NCBI RefSeq assembly: GCF_003045775.1
Contig: NZ_PXNS01000003.1
Span: 62,001-126,000, forward strand
Direction: 5' to 3'
Origin: Halomonas litopenaei
Lineage (GTDB): Bacteria > Pseudomonadota > Gammaproteobacteria > Pseudomonadales > Halomonadaceae
Length of the DNA: 64,000 nucleotides
Position numbers and translations under genes: made by a program. This document shows, piece by piece, positions 1 to 10,285 of this stretch (positions are counted from its first letter, which is position 1; the number at the start of each line of letters is the position of its first letter). Under the pieces are notes generated by a model. It ran no database searches, was not told the origin of the DNA, and saw nothing but the letters and a program-made list of their open reading frames with translations.

Positions 1-288
1 ACGGTCGATCAGTCGCGAGGTGAGGGTTTCCTTCTCGGTGGGACGCCCTTCACGCTTGAAGAAGCCGCCGGGAATCTTGCCGACCGCGTAGGTCTTTTCC
101 TGGTAGTGGACAGACAACGGGAAGAAAGGCTGGCTCGGGTTGGCCTCCTTTCTGGCTACCACGGTGCACAGCACCACGGTGTCGTCCATGGTGACCATCA
201 CGGCACCGGTGGCCTGGCGGGCGATGCGCCCGGTTTCCAGGGTGACGGTGCTGCGACCGTACTGAAACGTCTTCTTGACCGGATTCAC
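1..288 (-). CDS. pnp: polyribonucleotide nucleotidyltransferase (PNPase), N-terminal part
   Basis: The first 96 codons of a 3'-5' phosphorolytic exoribonuclease that works in mRNA decay, usually within the RNase E degradosome. The visible N-terminus reads [20 protein letters not shown] and continues through the RNase PH-like core motif [15 protein letters not shown] and [17 protein letters not shown], which is diagnostic for PNPase. The start is a GTG at 286-288, because AAGGAAG lies just upstream at 294-300 and no ATG fits. The gene runs off the left edge, so the second RNase PH repeat and the KH and S1 domains are not seen. It lies downstream of rpsO in the same direction, the usual rpsO-pnp arrangement. 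Confidence 0.95.
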   Translation of the reverse strand, partial: MNPVKKTFQYGRSTVTLETGRIARQATGAVMVTMDDTVVLCTVVARKEANPSQPFFPLSVHYQEKTYAVGKIPGGFFKREGRPTEKETLTSRLIDR

Positions 289-442
289 GGCGACTTCCTT
301 TACTTTTCGATGTTTGGGTCGTTTTTGACTCGGCGACTATTTTAGGGGGTCAAGCCCGTGAGGGCCACCACAAAGGTCAAGGGAGTTTCAAGTGGCCGCC
401 GCTGCCTGCCGCGACCGCGCACAACGCTGTACCACCAACGAC

Positions 443-470
443 AACGGGCAGCCCCGTGGGGCTGCCCGTT
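443..470 (-). terminator. strong hairpin between rpsO and pnp
   Basis: A perfect 13-bp stem (arms aacgggcagcccc and ggggctgcccgtt) with a two-base tip. It lies downstream of rpsO. No long U-run follows on the minus strand, so it may be a partial terminator or an RNA-processing structure. E. coli rpsO-pnp also has a terminator and an RNase III site in this interval. Confidence 0.55.
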
Positions 471-520
471 ATCTGACACCGCTTCCCGAAGGAAGCCTTG
501 TCGCGCTTGCTGCAAATACG

Positions 521-729
521 TCTTAGCGACGCAGACCCAGACGCTGGATCAGGGACTTTGAAAAGCCTCGAAGCCCTGACGCCCAGGTCTTTGCAAGCGC
601 CTTGCGTCTTGGCGACGCAGACCCGGACGCTGGATCAGGGACTTTGAAAAGCCTCGAAGTCCTGACGCCCAGGTCTTTGCAAGCGCCTTGCGTCTTAGCG
701 ACGCAGACCCAGACGCTGGATCAGGGACT
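521..729. repeat. 86-bp tandem duplication of the rpsO 3' end
   Basis: Two full units (521-606 and 607-692) and a third partial unit from 693 that merges into the rpsO coding end. All share the 37 bases that carry the last rpsO codons and its stop (unit starts 521, 607, 693; period exactly 86). The extra copies differ at only a few positions, so the duplication looks recent. Beyond the 37 bases the copies also resemble the preceding rpsO codons, but with an insertion that breaks the frame. The rest of the 289-694 gap holds only the hairpin at 443-470. Confidence 0.9.
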
Positions 730-964
730 GATAGCGCTCGAAGTCCTTGCGCTTGAGATAGTCAAGCAGCTTGCGGCGCTGGTTGACCATGCGGATCAGG
801 CCACGACGGGAGTGGTGATCCTGCTTGTTGGTCTTGAAGTGATCCTGCAGGCCGTTGATGTTGGCGCTGAGCAGGGCCACCTGAACCTCGGGGGAACCGG
901 TGTCGCTGTCACCACGGCCGTATTCGTTGACGATTTCGGCCTTCTGTTCGGCGGTAAGTGCCAT
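695..964 (-). CDS. rpsO: 30S ribosomal protein S15
   Basis: An 89-residue primary 16S rRNA-binding protein of the small-subunit platform. The whole protein matches the family, including [14 protein letters not shown], the conserved [22 protein letters not shown] segment and the C-terminal [12 protein letters not shown]. The length is the family's usual 89 aa. It lies between truB and pnp as in E. coli. Its last codons are duplicated in tandem just downstream. Confidence 0.98.
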   Translation of the reverse strand: MALTAEQKAEIVNEYGRGDSDTGSPEVQVALLSANINGLQDHFKTNKQDHHSRRGLIRMVNQRRKLLDYLKRKDFERYQSLIQRLGLRR

Positions 965-1054
965 CTGTCTCTCCAGTAAGCAATATGCCTGAATGATGAA
1001 TGTCGGAGACCACGCATATTTGCAGTCTCCAGCTGCCGCAACCCCTTGAGGGGG

Positions 1055-2008
1055 TCAGTCTTGCCCTGAGCCCGCGACGAACGTGCTCAGAAGGCGCCGG
1101 GGCACGATATCCCCGGTAGGCTCGACCAGACCGAGACCGATAAAGGACTCACCCTGATAGAGGCGATACAACGACTCCTCGGCCATGGCCGAATCGCCGC
1201 CCTCGAGCTCACCGCGTGCCGGGCGTCCAAAGCGCAGGGCCTGGACACCTGCCTCACTGAGGCGATGAGCCGGGAGGTGTTGAAGCAGACTGTCGATCGG
1301 TGCCAGGCGCGCTTGGCGCTGGCCGTCGACCTGGGCCTCGAGCGTGTCGAAATCGACCATGCCGTCGGCATCGAAGGGGCCGGTCTTCAGCCGTCTGAGC
1401 TGCGAGATATGCCCTTCGCAACCCAGCGCCTTGGCCATGTCCTCGGCCAGCGTACGCACATAGGTGCCTTTGCTGACCCGGACCTCCAGGTCGAATCCTG
1501 GGGACTCGCCCTCGAGGCTGGCGGAAAGTAGCCGAGCATCATACACCCTTATCCGCCGGGTTGCACGATCTACGCTTTTGCCCTCTCGCGCCAGTTCGTA
1601 GAGCTTGCGCCCCTGGTGCTTGAGCGCGGAATACATCGGCGGCAGTTGATCCTGCTCGCCGATGAAATTCGCCACTACCGACGCGACGTCGCTGTGCTCC
1701 AGCGCCGGCACCGGCGCCTCGGCGATGACCTCGCCTTCGGCGTCACCGGTATCGGTGCTCTGCCCGAGCTCGACCCGGGTGCGGTACACCTTGTCGGCTT
1801 CGAGCAGCTGGTTGGAAAACTTGGTGGCCTCGCCGAACAGCACCGGCAGAAGACCTGTCGCCATGGGATCCAGGGTACCGGTATGACCGGCCTTCTGGGC
1901 CTGGTACAGGCGCCTCGCCCGCTGCAGTGCAAAGTTGCTGGACATGCCCTTGGGCTTGTCCAGCAGCAGTACACCATCGATCGGCAGTCCTCGACGACGA
2001 CGGGCCAT
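1055..2008 (-). CDS. truB: tRNA pseudouridine(55) synthase
   Basis: Makes pseudouridine 55 in the T-loop of tRNAs. The 317-aa protein opens with a basic stretch and GVLLLDKPKGMSSN, then AGHTGTLDPMATGLLPV, which contains the catalytic Asp of the TruB family. KGTYVRTLAEDMAKALG follows, and a C-terminal PUA-like region includes FIGLGLVE. The ATG at 2006-2008 overlaps the rbfA stop as ATGA, indicating translational coupling. It is part of the nusA-infB-rbfA-truB-rpsO operon. Confidence 0.97.
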   Translation of the reverse strand: MARRRRGLPIDGVLLLDKPKGMSSNFALQRARRLYQAQKAGHTGTLDPMATGLLPVLFGEATKFSNQLLEADKVYRTRVELGQSTDTGDAEGEVIAEAPVPALEHSDVASVVANFIGEQDQLPPMYSALKHQGRKLYELAREGKSVDRATRRIRVYDARLLSASLEGESPGFDLEVRVSKGTYVRTLAEDMAKALGCEGHISQLRRLKTGPFDADGMVDFDTLEAQVDGQRQARLAPIDSLLQHLPAHRLSEAGVQALRFGRPARGELEGGDSAMAEESLYRLYQGESFIGLGLVEPTGDIVPRRLLSTFVAGSGQD

Positions 2009-2424
2009 CAGTCCTTGGCCCCGTCCTCGCCGCTGTCGTTCTCGTCATCCCCCTCGGGTTGGCGAGAGCGATCGCTGGCCACCGCCTCTTCGATCAGCGA
2101 TGACAGGTGCTGACCACGCACCACGCTTTCGTCATAGTGAAAGCGCAGTTCCGGCACGTGACGCAGCTTGATGCGACGCGCCACCTGGCTACGCAGGAAA
2201 CCGCCGGCGCGCTTGAGCACCTTGAGGTTTTCCTTGATCCGTTCCGGGTCCTGCTCACCCAGCAGGGTGATGTGGACATCGGCGTAGCCGAGGTCACGAC
2301 TGACCTCGACCCCGCTCACGGTGACCATCCCCAGGCGCGGGTCCTTGACCTCGCGCTGGATCAGGACCGCCAGCTCCTTCTGGAGCTGGTCGGCCACTCG
2401 GTCGGTACGCTTGAATTCGCGCAT
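2008..2424 (-). CDS. rbfA: 30S ribosome-binding factor A
   Basis: A late 30S maturation factor acting on the 5' end of 16S rRNA. The 138-aa protein starts MREFKRTDRVADQLQKELA and contains the KH-like core (VKDPRLGMVTVSGVEVSRDL, AGGFLRSQVARRIKLRHVPEL). It ends in an acidic tail (about the last 25 residues, rich in D and E), as in E. coli RbfA. Its stop overlaps the truB start by one base, and it begins 21 bases after infB ends. Confidence 0.97.
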   Translation of the reverse strand: MREFKRTDRVADQLQKELAVLIQREVKDPRLGMVTVSGVEVSRDLGYADVHITLLGEQDPERIKENLKVLKRAGGFLRSQVARRIKLRHVPELRFHYDESVVRGQHLSSLIEEAVASDRSRQPEGDDENDSGEDGAKD

Positions 2425-2445
2425 GGATGACGACTCCTCGAACGC

Positions 2446-4983
2446 TTACAGCGTGCGCTCGACCTTGACCTGGTCAAAGACCTCGATCTTGTCGTTGACC
2501 TGGACATCGTTGTAGTTCTTCACCCCGATGCCACACTCCATGCCGTTGCGCACTTCCTGGACGTCGTCCTTGAAGCGGCGCAGCGACTCGAGCTCGCCTT
2601 CGTAGATGACCACGTTGTCGCGCAGTACGCGGATCTTCTTGTTACGGAAGACCGTACCCTCGACCACCATGCAGCCAGCCACGGCACCGATCTTGGGTGC
2701 GCGGAAGACGTCACGGACCTCGGCGATACCGACGATCTCTTCCTTCCACTCGGGCTCGAGCATGCCGCTCATGGCCTGCTTGACCTCGTCGATCAGGTGG
2801 TAGATGACGCTGTAGTAGCGCAGCTCCAGACCTTCACGCTCGATGATCTCGCGGGCGGCCGCATCGGCACGCACGTTGAAGCCGACCACGATGGCCTCAC
2901 TGGCCAGTGCCAGGTTGGCATCGGTACCGGTGATACCGCCAACGCCGGAGGACACCACGGACACCTGCACCTCGTCGGTGGACAGCTCCTCGAGGGCGCC
3001 CTTGATCGCTTCCAGGGAACCCTGGACGTCGGCCTTGAGCACGATGTTGACCTTGGCGGCCTCGCTCTGGCCCATCTGGGAGAACATGTTCTCCAGCTTG
3101 GCCTTCTGCTGGCGTGCCAGGCGAATCTCGCGGTACTTGCCCTGGCGGAAGTTGGCGACTTCACGCGCCTTCTTCTCGTCGGCCACGACCATGAAGTCGT
3201 CACCGGCTTCCGGGGTGCCATCGAGACCCTGAATCTCCACCGGCATGGCGGGACCCACGGCGTCGACCTGCTTGCCGAGTTCATTGGTCAGGGCACGCAC
3301 ACGGCCGTAGTGCAGACCGGCCAGTACGATGTCGCCCTTCTTCAGGGTACCGTTCTGGACCAGCACGGTGGCTACCGGGCCACGGCCCTTGTCGAGGCGA
3401 GACTCGACCACCACACCCTTGCCGGGCGCGCTCGGTACCGCCTTGAGCTCGAGCACCTCGGAGACCAGGTGAACGGCTTCCAGCAGCTCCTCGATGCCTT
3501 CGCCAGACTTGGCGGAGACGTGGACGAACTGGGTGTCGCCACCCCACTCCTCGGAGATCACGCCGTGCTGGGACAGCTCATTCTTGACCCGGTCGGGATC
3601 GGCTTCCGGCTTGTCGATCTTGTTGACCGCGACCACCATCGGCACTTCGGCAGCCTTGGAGTGCTCCACCGCCTCGATGGTCTGGGGCATGACGCCATCG
3701 TCGGCCGCCACCACCAGGATGACCACGTCGGTGGCCTTGGCACCACGGGCACGCATGGCGGTAAACGCCGCGTGACCAGGGGTGTCGAGGAAGGTCACAC
3801 CGTCGCTGTCGTCCTCGACGTGGTAGGCACCGATGTGCTGGGTGATACCGCCGGCTTCACCGGTGGCCACCTTGGCACGACGAATGTAGTCGAGCAGCGA
3901 GGTCTTGCCGTGGTCGACGTGACCCATGACCGTGACCACCGGAGAGCGGGTGATTTCCTCGCCCTCGTAGGAGATGGCTTCGAGCACTTCGGTCTCGAGG
4001 GCATCGTCCTTGACCAGCTTGGGCGTGTGGCCCATTTCTTCCACCACGATAGCCGCAGTGTCCTGGTCGATGGTCTGGTTGATGGTCACCGCAGCGCCCA
4101 TGGTGAACATGGCCTTGATGACCTCGTTGGCCTTGATCGACATCTTGTCGGCCAGTTCGGCCACCGAGATGGACTCGGGAATCGAGACCTCACGCACGAT
4201 CGGCTGGGTCGGCTTCTGGAAGCCATGCTTGCCGTTGCCCTGGCTGCCGCCACGACGGCTGCCACGGCGCTCGGCGCGCTTGGCCTTCTTGCCACCGCCA
4301 CGACGACGCTCTTCGCGGTCGCTGCGATCGTCGTCGTCACGCTCGCCACGGCCTTTCTTGCCGGTCTTGGCGGCGGCCTTCTTGACGGCGGCACGACGCA
4401 CGTCGCCACGACCTTCCTTGGGCGGCGCCGGCGGCTCGTCGCCAGCCGGAGCAGAGGTGTCGAGCTCGGGCACCGGAATGTCGGGCACGACGGCGGCCTC
4501 TTCGGCCTCGCGCTTGGCCTTGGCGGCCTGCTCGGCGTCCTGGCTCGCCTTCTGCTCGGCGCGCTGCTTGGCTTCTTCGGCCTCCTGAGCCTCGCGACGT
4601 GCACGGGAATCGGCCATGTCGCCGACCAGCTGACGCGGACCGTGGTCCTCCACCGGCGCCGGGGCTTCTTCCTGGGCCTCGTCACGCTTGACGTAGGTGC
4701 GCTTCTTGCGGACCTGGACCTCGATGGTCTTGCCGCGCTCGCTGGTCTTGATCTTGCTGCGCGTCTTGCGGGTCAGGGTGATGCGATTGCGCGCAGCCGC
4801 GCCCACACCGCTGCCACCGCCATGGCTCTTGGTCAGAAAGTCCAACAGCTTGCGCTTGTCTTCCTCGGACACGGCGTCGGCTTCCGACTTGTGCTCGAGT
4901 CCGGCTTCTTTCATCTGTTCCAGCAGACGGGGCACTTCACGCCCCACCTTCGCTGCAAAATCCTTAACGGTCATCTCTGACAT
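2446..4983 (-). CDS. infB: translation initiation factor IF-2
   Basis: The GTPase that places initiator tRNA on the 30S subunit and promotes subunit joining. The 845-aa protein has the IF2 N-terminal domain (residues 1-50), a long charged low-complexity linker rich in K, E and A, a second IF2-N domain near 265-315 ([20 protein letters not shown]), and the G domain starting with [20 protein letters not shown]. The switch motif [17 protein letters not shown] and the C-terminal C1/C2 domains follow. The start ATG has AGGAGGG upstream. It lies 27 bases after nusA. The antisense strand carries a 727-codon open frame that is a compositional shadow. Confidence 0.98.
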   Translation of the reverse strand: MSEMTVKDFAAKVGREVPRLLEQMKEAGLEHKSEADAVSEEDKRKLLDFLTKSHGGGSGVGAAARNRITLTRKTRSKIKTSERGKTIEVQVRKKRTYVKRDEAQEEAPAPVEDHGPRQLVGDMADSRARREAQEAEEAKQRAEQKASQDAEQAAKAKREAEEAAVVPDIPVPELDTSAPAGDEPPAPPKEGRGDVRRAAVKKAAAKTGKKGRGERDDDDRSDREERRRGGGKKAKRAERRGSRRGGSQGNGKHGFQKPTQPIVREVSIPESISVAELADKMSIKANEVIKAMFTMGAAVTINQTIDQDTAAIVVEEMGHTPKLVKDDALETEVLEAISYEGEEITRSPVVTVMGHVDHGKTSLLDYIRRAKVATGEAGGITQHIGAYHVEDDSDGVTFLDTPGHAAFTAMRARGAKATDVVILVVAADDGVMPQTIEAVEHSKAAEVPMVVAVNKIDKPEADPDRVKNELSQHGVISEEWGGDTQFVHVSAKSGEGIEELLEAVHLVSEVLELKAVPSAPGKGVVVESRLDKGRGPVATVLVQNGTLKKGDIVLAGLHYGRVRALTNELGKQVDAVGPAMPVEIQGLDGTPEAGDDFMVVADEKKAREVANFRQGKYREIRLARQQKAKLENMFSQMGQSEAAKVNIVLKADVQGSLEAIKGALEELSTDEVQVSVVSSGVGGITGTDANLALASEAIVVGFNVRADAAAREIIEREGLELRYYSVIYHLIDEVKQAMSGMLEPEWKEEIVGIAEVRDVFRAPKIGAVAGCMVVEGTVFRNKKIRVLRDNVVIYEGELESLRRFKDDVQEVRNGMECGIGVKNYNDVQVNDKIEVFDQVKVERTL

Positions 4984-5010
4984 TACGACCCTCCTCAGCC
5001 CGTGACCCTG

Positions 5011-6504
5011 TTACTGTTCGCTCTCGAACCAAGGCGCACGGGCGGTCATGATCAATGCCGCGGCGCGCTCTTCGTCCACCTCTTCGATGTCCACCAGATC
5101 ATCGACAGACTGTTCAGCCAGATCTTCCATGGTCTTGATGCCACGGCTGGCCAGGATGAAGGCCAGATGGCGCTCCATTCCGTCCATCTCCAGCAGATCA
5201 TCCGCCGGCTGGGCTCCGTCCAGTTCCTCCTCGGAGGCAATGGCCAGGTTCAAGAGCTCGTCCTTGGCGCGAGCTCGAAGCTCCTCGATGAGGTCTTCGT
5301 CGAACTCTTCGATTTCCAGCATTTCCTCGACCGGTACGTAGGCCACCTCTTCAAGCGAGGTGAAACCTTCCTCGACCAGCAGCCGAGCGACATCATCATC
5401 GATGTCCAGGTGCTGAACGAAGTGCTCGACCAGACTGTCGATTTCCTGGTCGCGCTTGGCCTCGGCGTCGGCTTCGGTCATGACGTTGATACGCCAGCCG
5501 GTCAGCTCGGACGCGAGACGCACGTTCTGGCCACTACGGCCGATGGCCTGGGCCAGGTTGTCCTCGGCGACGGCCACGTCCATGGCGTGGGCATCCTCAT
5601 CCACCAGGATGGAGGCGACGTCGGCCGGGGCCATGGCGTTGATCACCAGCTGTGCGGGATTGTCGTCCCACAGCACGATGTCGACGCGTTCGTTCTGCAG
5701 CTCCGAGGACACCGCCTGCACGCGCGAACCGCGCATGCCGACGCAGGCGCCCACCGGGTCGATGCGACGGTCGTTGGTCTTGACCGCGATCTTGGCCCGG
5801 GAGCCCGGATCACGCGCCGCCCCCTTGATCTCGATAAGCTGCTCAGCGATCTCGGGAACCTCGATCTTGAACAGCTCAATGATCATCTGCGGGTTGGTGC
5901 GCGACAGGATCAACTGGGCGCCACGCGCCTCGGCGTCGACCTTGACCAGTAGTGCGCGCACCCGCTCGTTCATGCGGTAGCGCTCACCGGGGATCATCTC
6001 GCTGCGCGGCAGGAAGGCCTCGGCGTTGTCGCCCAGGTCAATGATCAGGCCGTCACGTGTCGTCTTCTTGACGATACCCGCGACCAGTTCACCTTCACGC
6101 TCGGCATAGATGCGCACGACCTCGGCACGCTCGGCCTCGCGCACCTTCTGCACGATGACCTGCTTGGCGGTCTGGGCGGCGATACGACCGAAGGCCGCAT
6201 TCTCGATGCGCTCCTCGACCACGTCACCCAGGCCCAGCGGCGGATCCCGCTTTTCGGCGAAGGTCAGCTTGATCTCGGCGTCGGGTCCGTCGAAGTCATC
6301 GTCCTCGACCACCACCCAGCGGCGGAAGGTCTCGTACTCGCCGGTCATCCGATCGATGTGTACGCGGACGCTGGCTTCCTCATCCTCGAAGCGCTTGCGC
6401 GAGGCACTGGCCAGCGCCGCCTCGACGGCTTCGAAGATGACCTCGCGGGGGACACCCTTCTCGTTGGAGATCGCGTCAACGACCGCCAGAATTTCTTTAC
6501 TCAT
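5011..6504 (-). CDS. nusA: transcription termination/antitermination factor NusA
   Basis: Binds RNA polymerase and nascent RNA and modulates pausing, termination and antitermination. The 497-aa protein has the N-terminal polymerase-binding domain ([19 protein letters not shown]), an S1 domain (about 135-200, [21 protein letters not shown]), two KH domains ([36 protein letters not shown]) and two C-terminal acidic helix-hairpin-helix repeats (about 365-495), the arrangement typical of gammaproteobacteria. It sits between rimP and infB. Confidence 0.98.
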   Translation of the reverse strand: MSKEILAVVDAISNEKGVPREVIFEAVEAALASASRKRFEDEEASVRVHIDRMTGEYETFRRWVVVEDDDFDGPDAEIKLTFAEKRDPPLGLGDVVEERIENAAFGRIAAQTAKQVIVQKVREAERAEVVRIYAEREGELVAGIVKKTTRDGLIIDLGDNAEAFLPRSEMIPGERYRMNERVRALLVKVDAEARGAQLILSRTNPQMIIELFKIEVPEIAEQLIEIKGAARDPGSRAKIAVKTNDRRIDPVGACVGMRGSRVQAVSSELQNERVDIVLWDDNPAQLVINAMAPADVASILVDEDAHAMDVAVAEDNLAQAIGRSGQNVRLASELTGWRINVMTEADAEAKRDQEIDSLVEHFVQHLDIDDDVARLLVEEGFTSLEEVAYVPVEEMLEIEEFDEDLIEELRARAKDELLNLAIASEEELDGAQPADDLLEMDGMERHLAFILASRGIKTMEDLAEQSVDDLVDIEEVDEERAAALIMTARAPWFESEQ

Positions 6505-6577
6505 GCCTTAAAGCCTCGCCAAAAAACCGATCCTTGTTCTCTCTTGTCGCGCATCAGTCGTCGCGCATCAGTGAGCG

Positions 6578-7039
6578 TCACTCGTCAAACTGAGGAACCA
6601 CCCGCGCCTGATCGATGCCGTCGATCGGAAAGCAGTATTCCTCACCGTCGATCTGCACCAGCACCTCGTCACCCTCGGTTCCGGCGAGCACGCCCTGGAA
6701 CTTGCGCCGACCCTCGAAGGGAGCGCGCAGCTTCAGAGCCACGTGATGGCCAGCGTAACGGGAGAACTGATCGAGACGGAACAGCGGACGATCCATCCCG
6801 GGCGAAGACACCTCGAGACGGTACTCCCCGGCGATGGGATCCTCGACATCCATGATGGCGCTGACCTGTCGACTGATATCGGCACAGTTGTCGACACTGA
6901 CGCCATCGGCGTGATCGATGTAAATCACCAGACGGGAATGTTTTCCCTGGGACAGATAGTCGATACCCCAGAGCTCGAACCCCATGGCCGTTACCACCGG
7001 TTCGATCAACGCATTGAGCGCAGCATCTTTGGTCGCCAC
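6578..7039 (-). CDS. rimP: ribosome maturation factor RimP
   Basis: A 30S subunit maturation factor of 153 aa. It shows the two-domain RimP pattern: LIEPVVTAMGFELWGIDYLSQGKHSRLVIYID, then GVSVDNCADISRQVSAIMDVEDPI and the typical YRLEVSSPGMDRPLF motif, ending in the SH3-like domain (PFEGRRKFQGVLAG). It is the first protein gene after the initiator tRNA gene, which matches the metY-rimP-nusA-infB order of E. coli. Confidence 0.97.
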   Translation of the reverse strand: MATKDAALNALIEPVVTAMGFELWGIDYLSQGKHSRLVIYIDHADGVSVDNCADISRQVSAIMDVEDPIAGEYRLEVSSPGMDRPLFRLDQFSRYAGHHVALKLRAPFEGRRKFQGVLAGTEGDEVLVQIDGEEYCFPIDGIDQARVVPQFDE

Positions 7040-7149
7040 GAATGAAAGCTCCTACAGCCGTTGCATCAGCACCTGGCCGGGAGTGAACAGGAAAGTCAGG
7101 TGGCTGATTGGCGTTCGCGCCGCCGGGCGAGCCCCGGCAAGCTGCTAAC

Positions 7150-7179
7150 AAAAAGCCCCTTCACAGGAAGGGGCTTTTT
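7150..7179 (-). terminator. rho-independent terminator after the initiator tRNA gene
   Basis: A stem of aaaaagcccctt and aaggggcttttt around a six-base loop gives U-runs on both strands. On the minus strand it lies 71 bases after the tRNA and 110 bases before rimP. It would end or attenuate transcripts from metY. Confidence 0.85.
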
Positions 7180-7250
7180 CCAAGAAACCTGTCACCATCT
7201 GGCAGAAGTTCGCATGCCCCTTGAGGATACCTGCATGCCTGCCAAGAAGA

Positions 7251-7327
<77 letters not shown>

Positions 7328-7463
7328 TCAATCTAGGCCGGTGAGTATACTGCGCCTTGACCAGGGCGTCAAGGCATTTCACCGAACCGCCAACCCTGAG
7401 AGAAGATCACCGGTCATCACCGGGAGAGCTTGTCATCCACGCCGTCATTGCAGAAGACGAGGA

Positions 7464-7550
7464 TGGTGCCGAAGGCGGGACTTGAACCCGCACGACCGTA
7501 AGGTCACTACCCCCTCAAGATAGCGTGTCTACCAATTCCACCACTTCGGC
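7464..7550 (-). tRNA. leuU: tRNA-Leu (GAG)
   Basis: An 87-base class II tRNA with a long variable arm, ending in CCA. The anticodon loop is TTGAGGG between CTATC and GGTAG, giving anticodon GAG. The body closely resembles E. coli leuU, and it likewise lies next to secG. Confidence 0.95.
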
Positions 7551-7567
7551 TAGGGGAGTTCCGGAGA

Positions 7568-8002
7568 TCAGCCTTGGCTGTCCTCCAGCACTGGCGCTGC
7601 ATTATCCACGTCGCTTGAACCTTCGTCAAGCGTAGGCGCAGAATTTTCCTGACTTTCTTCCTCAAGCGCAGGCGCACTGTTCTGGGTGCTTTCGTCATCC
7701 AGGGTCGGCGCGCTGTTCTGCTGCTCGATCACCTCGGCGTCGGGAATACCCGCCTCTGGCGCGGAATTACCCGCTTCGGAGGCGAAGTAGGCCAGGGTCA
7801 GGGAAGTGGCGAAGAAACACGCCGCCAGCGCCCCGGTCGCCTTGGACAGGAAACTGCCGCTGCCACGGGAACCGAAGACGGTCTGGGAGGCACCGCCACC
7901 GAAGGAGGCGCCGGCATCGGCGCCCTTGCCCTGCTGCAGCAGGATAAGAACGACCAGGGCGATGGCGATCGCCACATGGATCATGAGAATGGCAACTTGC
8001 AT
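7568..8002 (-). CDS. secG: protein translocase subunit SecG, with an acidic repeat tail
   Basis: A small inner-membrane subunit of SecYEG that stimulates protein export. Residues 1-75 are typical: a first helix (VAILMIHVAIAIALVVLILLQ), the conserved cytoplasmic motif GKGADAGASFGGGASQTVFGSRGS, and a second helix (ATGALAACFFATSLTLAYFA). Residues 78-144 form an acidic tail with four copies of an N-(S/A)-A-P-x-L-(D/E) motif. At 144 aa it is longer than E. coli SecG (110 aa). It sits between tpiA and tRNA-Leu and starts four bases after the tpiA stop. Confidence 0.95.
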   Translation of the reverse strand: MQVAILMIHVAIAIALVVLILLQQGKGADAGASFGGGASQTVFGSRGSGSFLSKATGALAACFFATSLTLAYFASEAGNSAPEAGIPDAEVIEQQNSAPTLDDESTQNSAPALEEESQENSAPTLDEGSSDVDNAAPVLEDSQG

Positions 8003-8006
8003 GGAT

Positions 8007-8753
8007 TCAACCTGCTGACTGACAAATGGCTAGAAAATCGTCGACCTTCAGCGATGCTCCGCCGATCAGGCCGCCGTCGATGTCCGGTTGGGCCAGCAAT
8101 TCCGCCGCGTTGTCGGGCTTCATGCTGCCGCCGTAGAGAACCTGCATGGACGCCGCCAGGGCGCCATCGTAACGTTCGAGTCGTGCACGAATCGCCGCAT
8201 GCACCTGCTGCGCCTGCTCCGGCGTTGCGGTACGACCGGTGCCGATCGCCCAGACCGGCTCGTAGGCCAATACCAGGCGCGCGCGCTCGTCACTGTCGAG
8301 GGCTTCCATCACCGCCTCGAGCTGACCGAGCACCACCGCCTCGGTACGCTCGGCGTCGCGCTCTTCCAGGGTTTCCCCCAGGCACAGCACCGGCGTCAGC
8401 CCCTGACCCAGCGCGGCCTGCACCCGTGCCAGCACCGCCGCGTCGTCTTCACCGAACAGGGTGCGCCGCTCGGAGTGTCCGACCAGCACCATGTCGGCGC
8501 CGACGTCTGCAAGCATGGCGCCGCTCACCTCGCCGGTGAAGGCTCCGCTCGGCTGGTCGCTCAGGGTCTGGCCGGCCAGCCTGACGCTCTGCGGCAACCG
8601 TTCCCTGGCCACCCCGACATAGGGAAAGGGAACCGCCAGGGCCAGCGTCACCGCCTGCGGCAATTCGGCGCCGGACAGCGCCTCGGCGAAGGTATCGATC
8701 AGGCTCAGCGAGCCATTCATCTTCCAGTTGCCGGCTATCAGCGGTGCACGCAT
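8007..8753 (-). CDS. tpiA: triose-phosphate isomerase
   Basis: Interconverts dihydroxyacetone phosphate and glyceraldehyde 3-phosphate. The 248-aa protein has APLIAGNWKMNGS at the start (catalytic Lys), GHSERR (catalytic His), LAYEPVWAIGTG (catalytic Glu) and the phosphate-binding LYGGSMKPDN and GGLIGGASL. It is a full-length TIM barrel. It follows glmM and precedes secG on the same strand. Confidence 0.98.
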   Translation of the reverse strand: MRAPLIAGNWKMNGSLSLIDTFAEALSGAELPQAVTLALAVPFPYVGVARERLPQSVRLAGQTLSDQPSGAFTGEVSGAMLADVGADMVLVGHSERRTLFGEDDAAVLARVQAALGQGLTPVLCLGETLEERDAERTEAVVLGQLEAVMEALDSDERARLVLAYEPVWAIGTGRTATPEQAQQVHAAIRARLERYDGALAASMQVLYGGSMKPDNAAELLAQPDIDGGLIGGASLKVDDFLAICQSAG

Positions 8754-8935
8754 GGAACATCCTCTTTCAAGGTGGGCCGAAATGGTATAGGAGCGGCCCT
8801 GTCAAGACAAGATTTGCCGCGGGATCGAAGCCTTCGGTCCCGCGCTGGAGCAAGCCGACAAGACGCTTTCGCCGGCATCTGGGTCCACCAGGCCTCGCGT
8901 CATGGCACCGCGAAACCGGGCGGTGAGATCAGGGT

Positions 8936-10285
8936 TCAGCCGACCAGCTCACGCACGTCATCGGCCAGACGCCTGGCCAGCCCTTCGACATCCAGATGAG
9001 GGCGTCCCTCGACCATGACGCGAATCAGCGGCTCGGTACCGGAGGGGCGCAGCAGCACGCGGCCCTCATCGCCAAGCTCGGCCTCGACCGCACGGGTGGC
9101 CTGCTCGAGACTCGGGTCGGCCATCACCGCCTTGGCGTCGACGCCCGCCGACAGGCTCACGTTGACCAGCGACTGAGGCGCCTTCTCGAAGCCGTGCAAC
9201 AGACGTGACAGCGGCTTTTCCTCACGCACCATGTAGGACAGCACCTGCAGCGCCGAGACGATACCATCGCCGGTGGTCTGCACGTGGCGACAGACGATAT
9301 GCCCCGAGGACTCGCCACCCAGCTGCCAGTCGTTGGCGGCCAGGCGCTCCATCACGTAGCGATCGCCGACCTTGGCACGCTCGAAGGGCACGCCCATGGA
9401 CTCCAGCGCGGCGGCCAGCCCAAAGTTGCTCATCAGGGTACCGACCACACCACCGCCCAACTCGCCACGCTCGTGACGGTCCTTGGCGATCAGGTAGAGC
9501 ATGTCGTCACCGTCGATCTCGTGACCGTCGGCGTCCACCATCAGTACTCGATCGCCGTCGCCATCGAAGGCGATACCCAGATCGGCGCCTTGCTGGATCA
9601 CCGCCGCGCGCAGCGCCGCGGGATGGGTCGAGCCCACCTCCTGGTTGATATTGAGGCCGTCGGGCTCGGCCCCGACCAGGCTGACCTTGGCCCCGAGCTC
9701 CTTGAACACCGCCGGCGCGATGTGATACGTCGCGCCATGGGCGCAGTCCAGCACGATACGCAGGCCGTGCAGATTGACCCGGTCGGGGATCGTCGACTTG
9801 CAGAACTCGATATAGCGCCCGGCGGCGTCGTCGACCCGGCTGGCCTTGCCCAGCTCCCTCGGTGACACCGTGGTCAGGGTCTCATCCAGTGCGCGCTCGA
9901 TGCGCTCCTCGATCTCATCGCCCAGCTTGGCGCCCTCGGCCGAGAAGAACTTGATGCCGTTGTCCTGGTAGGCGTTGTGGGAAGCGGAGATGACGATGCC
10001 CGCATCGGCGCGAAAGGTCCGCGTCAGGTAGGCGATACCCGGTGTCGGCATCGGACCGAGCAGCATCACGTCAACGCCCGCCGCCGACAGTCCCGCCTCG
10101 AGGGCCGACTCGAACATGTAGCCGGAGATCCGGGTGTCCTTGCCGATCAGTACCCGCGCCCGCTGACGGCGTGGCTCGAGCACGCGGCCGGTAGCCCAGC
10201 CCAGCTTGAGCATGAAGTCCGGCGTGATCGGCGCCTGACCGACGGTACCGCGAATGCCATCCGTGCCAAAATAGCGTCTAGCCAT
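8936..10285 (-). CDS. glmM: phosphoglucosamine mutase
   Basis: Converts glucosamine 6-phosphate to glucosamine 1-phosphate for UDP-GlcNAc, hence peptidoglycan and LPS. The 449-aa protein starts [16 protein letters not shown] and carries the phosphoserine loop [17 protein letters not shown], the metal loop [13 protein letters not shown], the sugar loop GGESSGHIV and the phosphate site [12 protein letters not shown]. Its start overlaps the folP stop by 8 bases, so the two are coupled, as in E. coli. Confidence 0.98.
   Translation of the reverse strand: MARRYFGTDGIRGTVGQAPITPDFMLKLGWATGRVLEPRRQRARVLIGKDTRISGYMFESALEAGLSAAGVDVMLLGPMPTPGIAYLTRTFRADAGIVISASHNAYQDNGIKFFSAEGAKLGDEIEERIERALDETLTTVSPRELGKASRVDDAAGRYIEFCKSTIPDRVNLHGLRIVLDCAHGATYHIAPAVFKELGAKVSLVGAEPDGLNINQEVGSTHPAALRAAVIQQGADLGIAFDGDGDRVLMVDADGHEIDGDDMLYLIAKDRHERGELGGGVVGTLMSNFGLAAALESMGVPFERAKVGDRYVMERLAANDWQLGGESSGHIVCRHVQTTGDGIVSALQVLSYMVREEKPLSRLLHGFEKAPQSLVNVSLSAGVDAKAVMADPSLEQATRAVEAELGDEGRVLLRPSGTEPLIRVMVEGRPHLDVEGLARRLADDVRELVG

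Noticed and set aside
521-729. Tandem repeats after rpsO considered as a CRISPR or a REP element
   Set aside because: Units are contiguous copies of the rpsO tail without spacers and without REP-type symmetry.
2797-4980. 727-codon plus-strand open frame opposite infB
   Set aside because: A high-GC antisense shadow: composition is dominated by G, L, D and H, there are no domain motifs, and the real gene on the other strand is certain.
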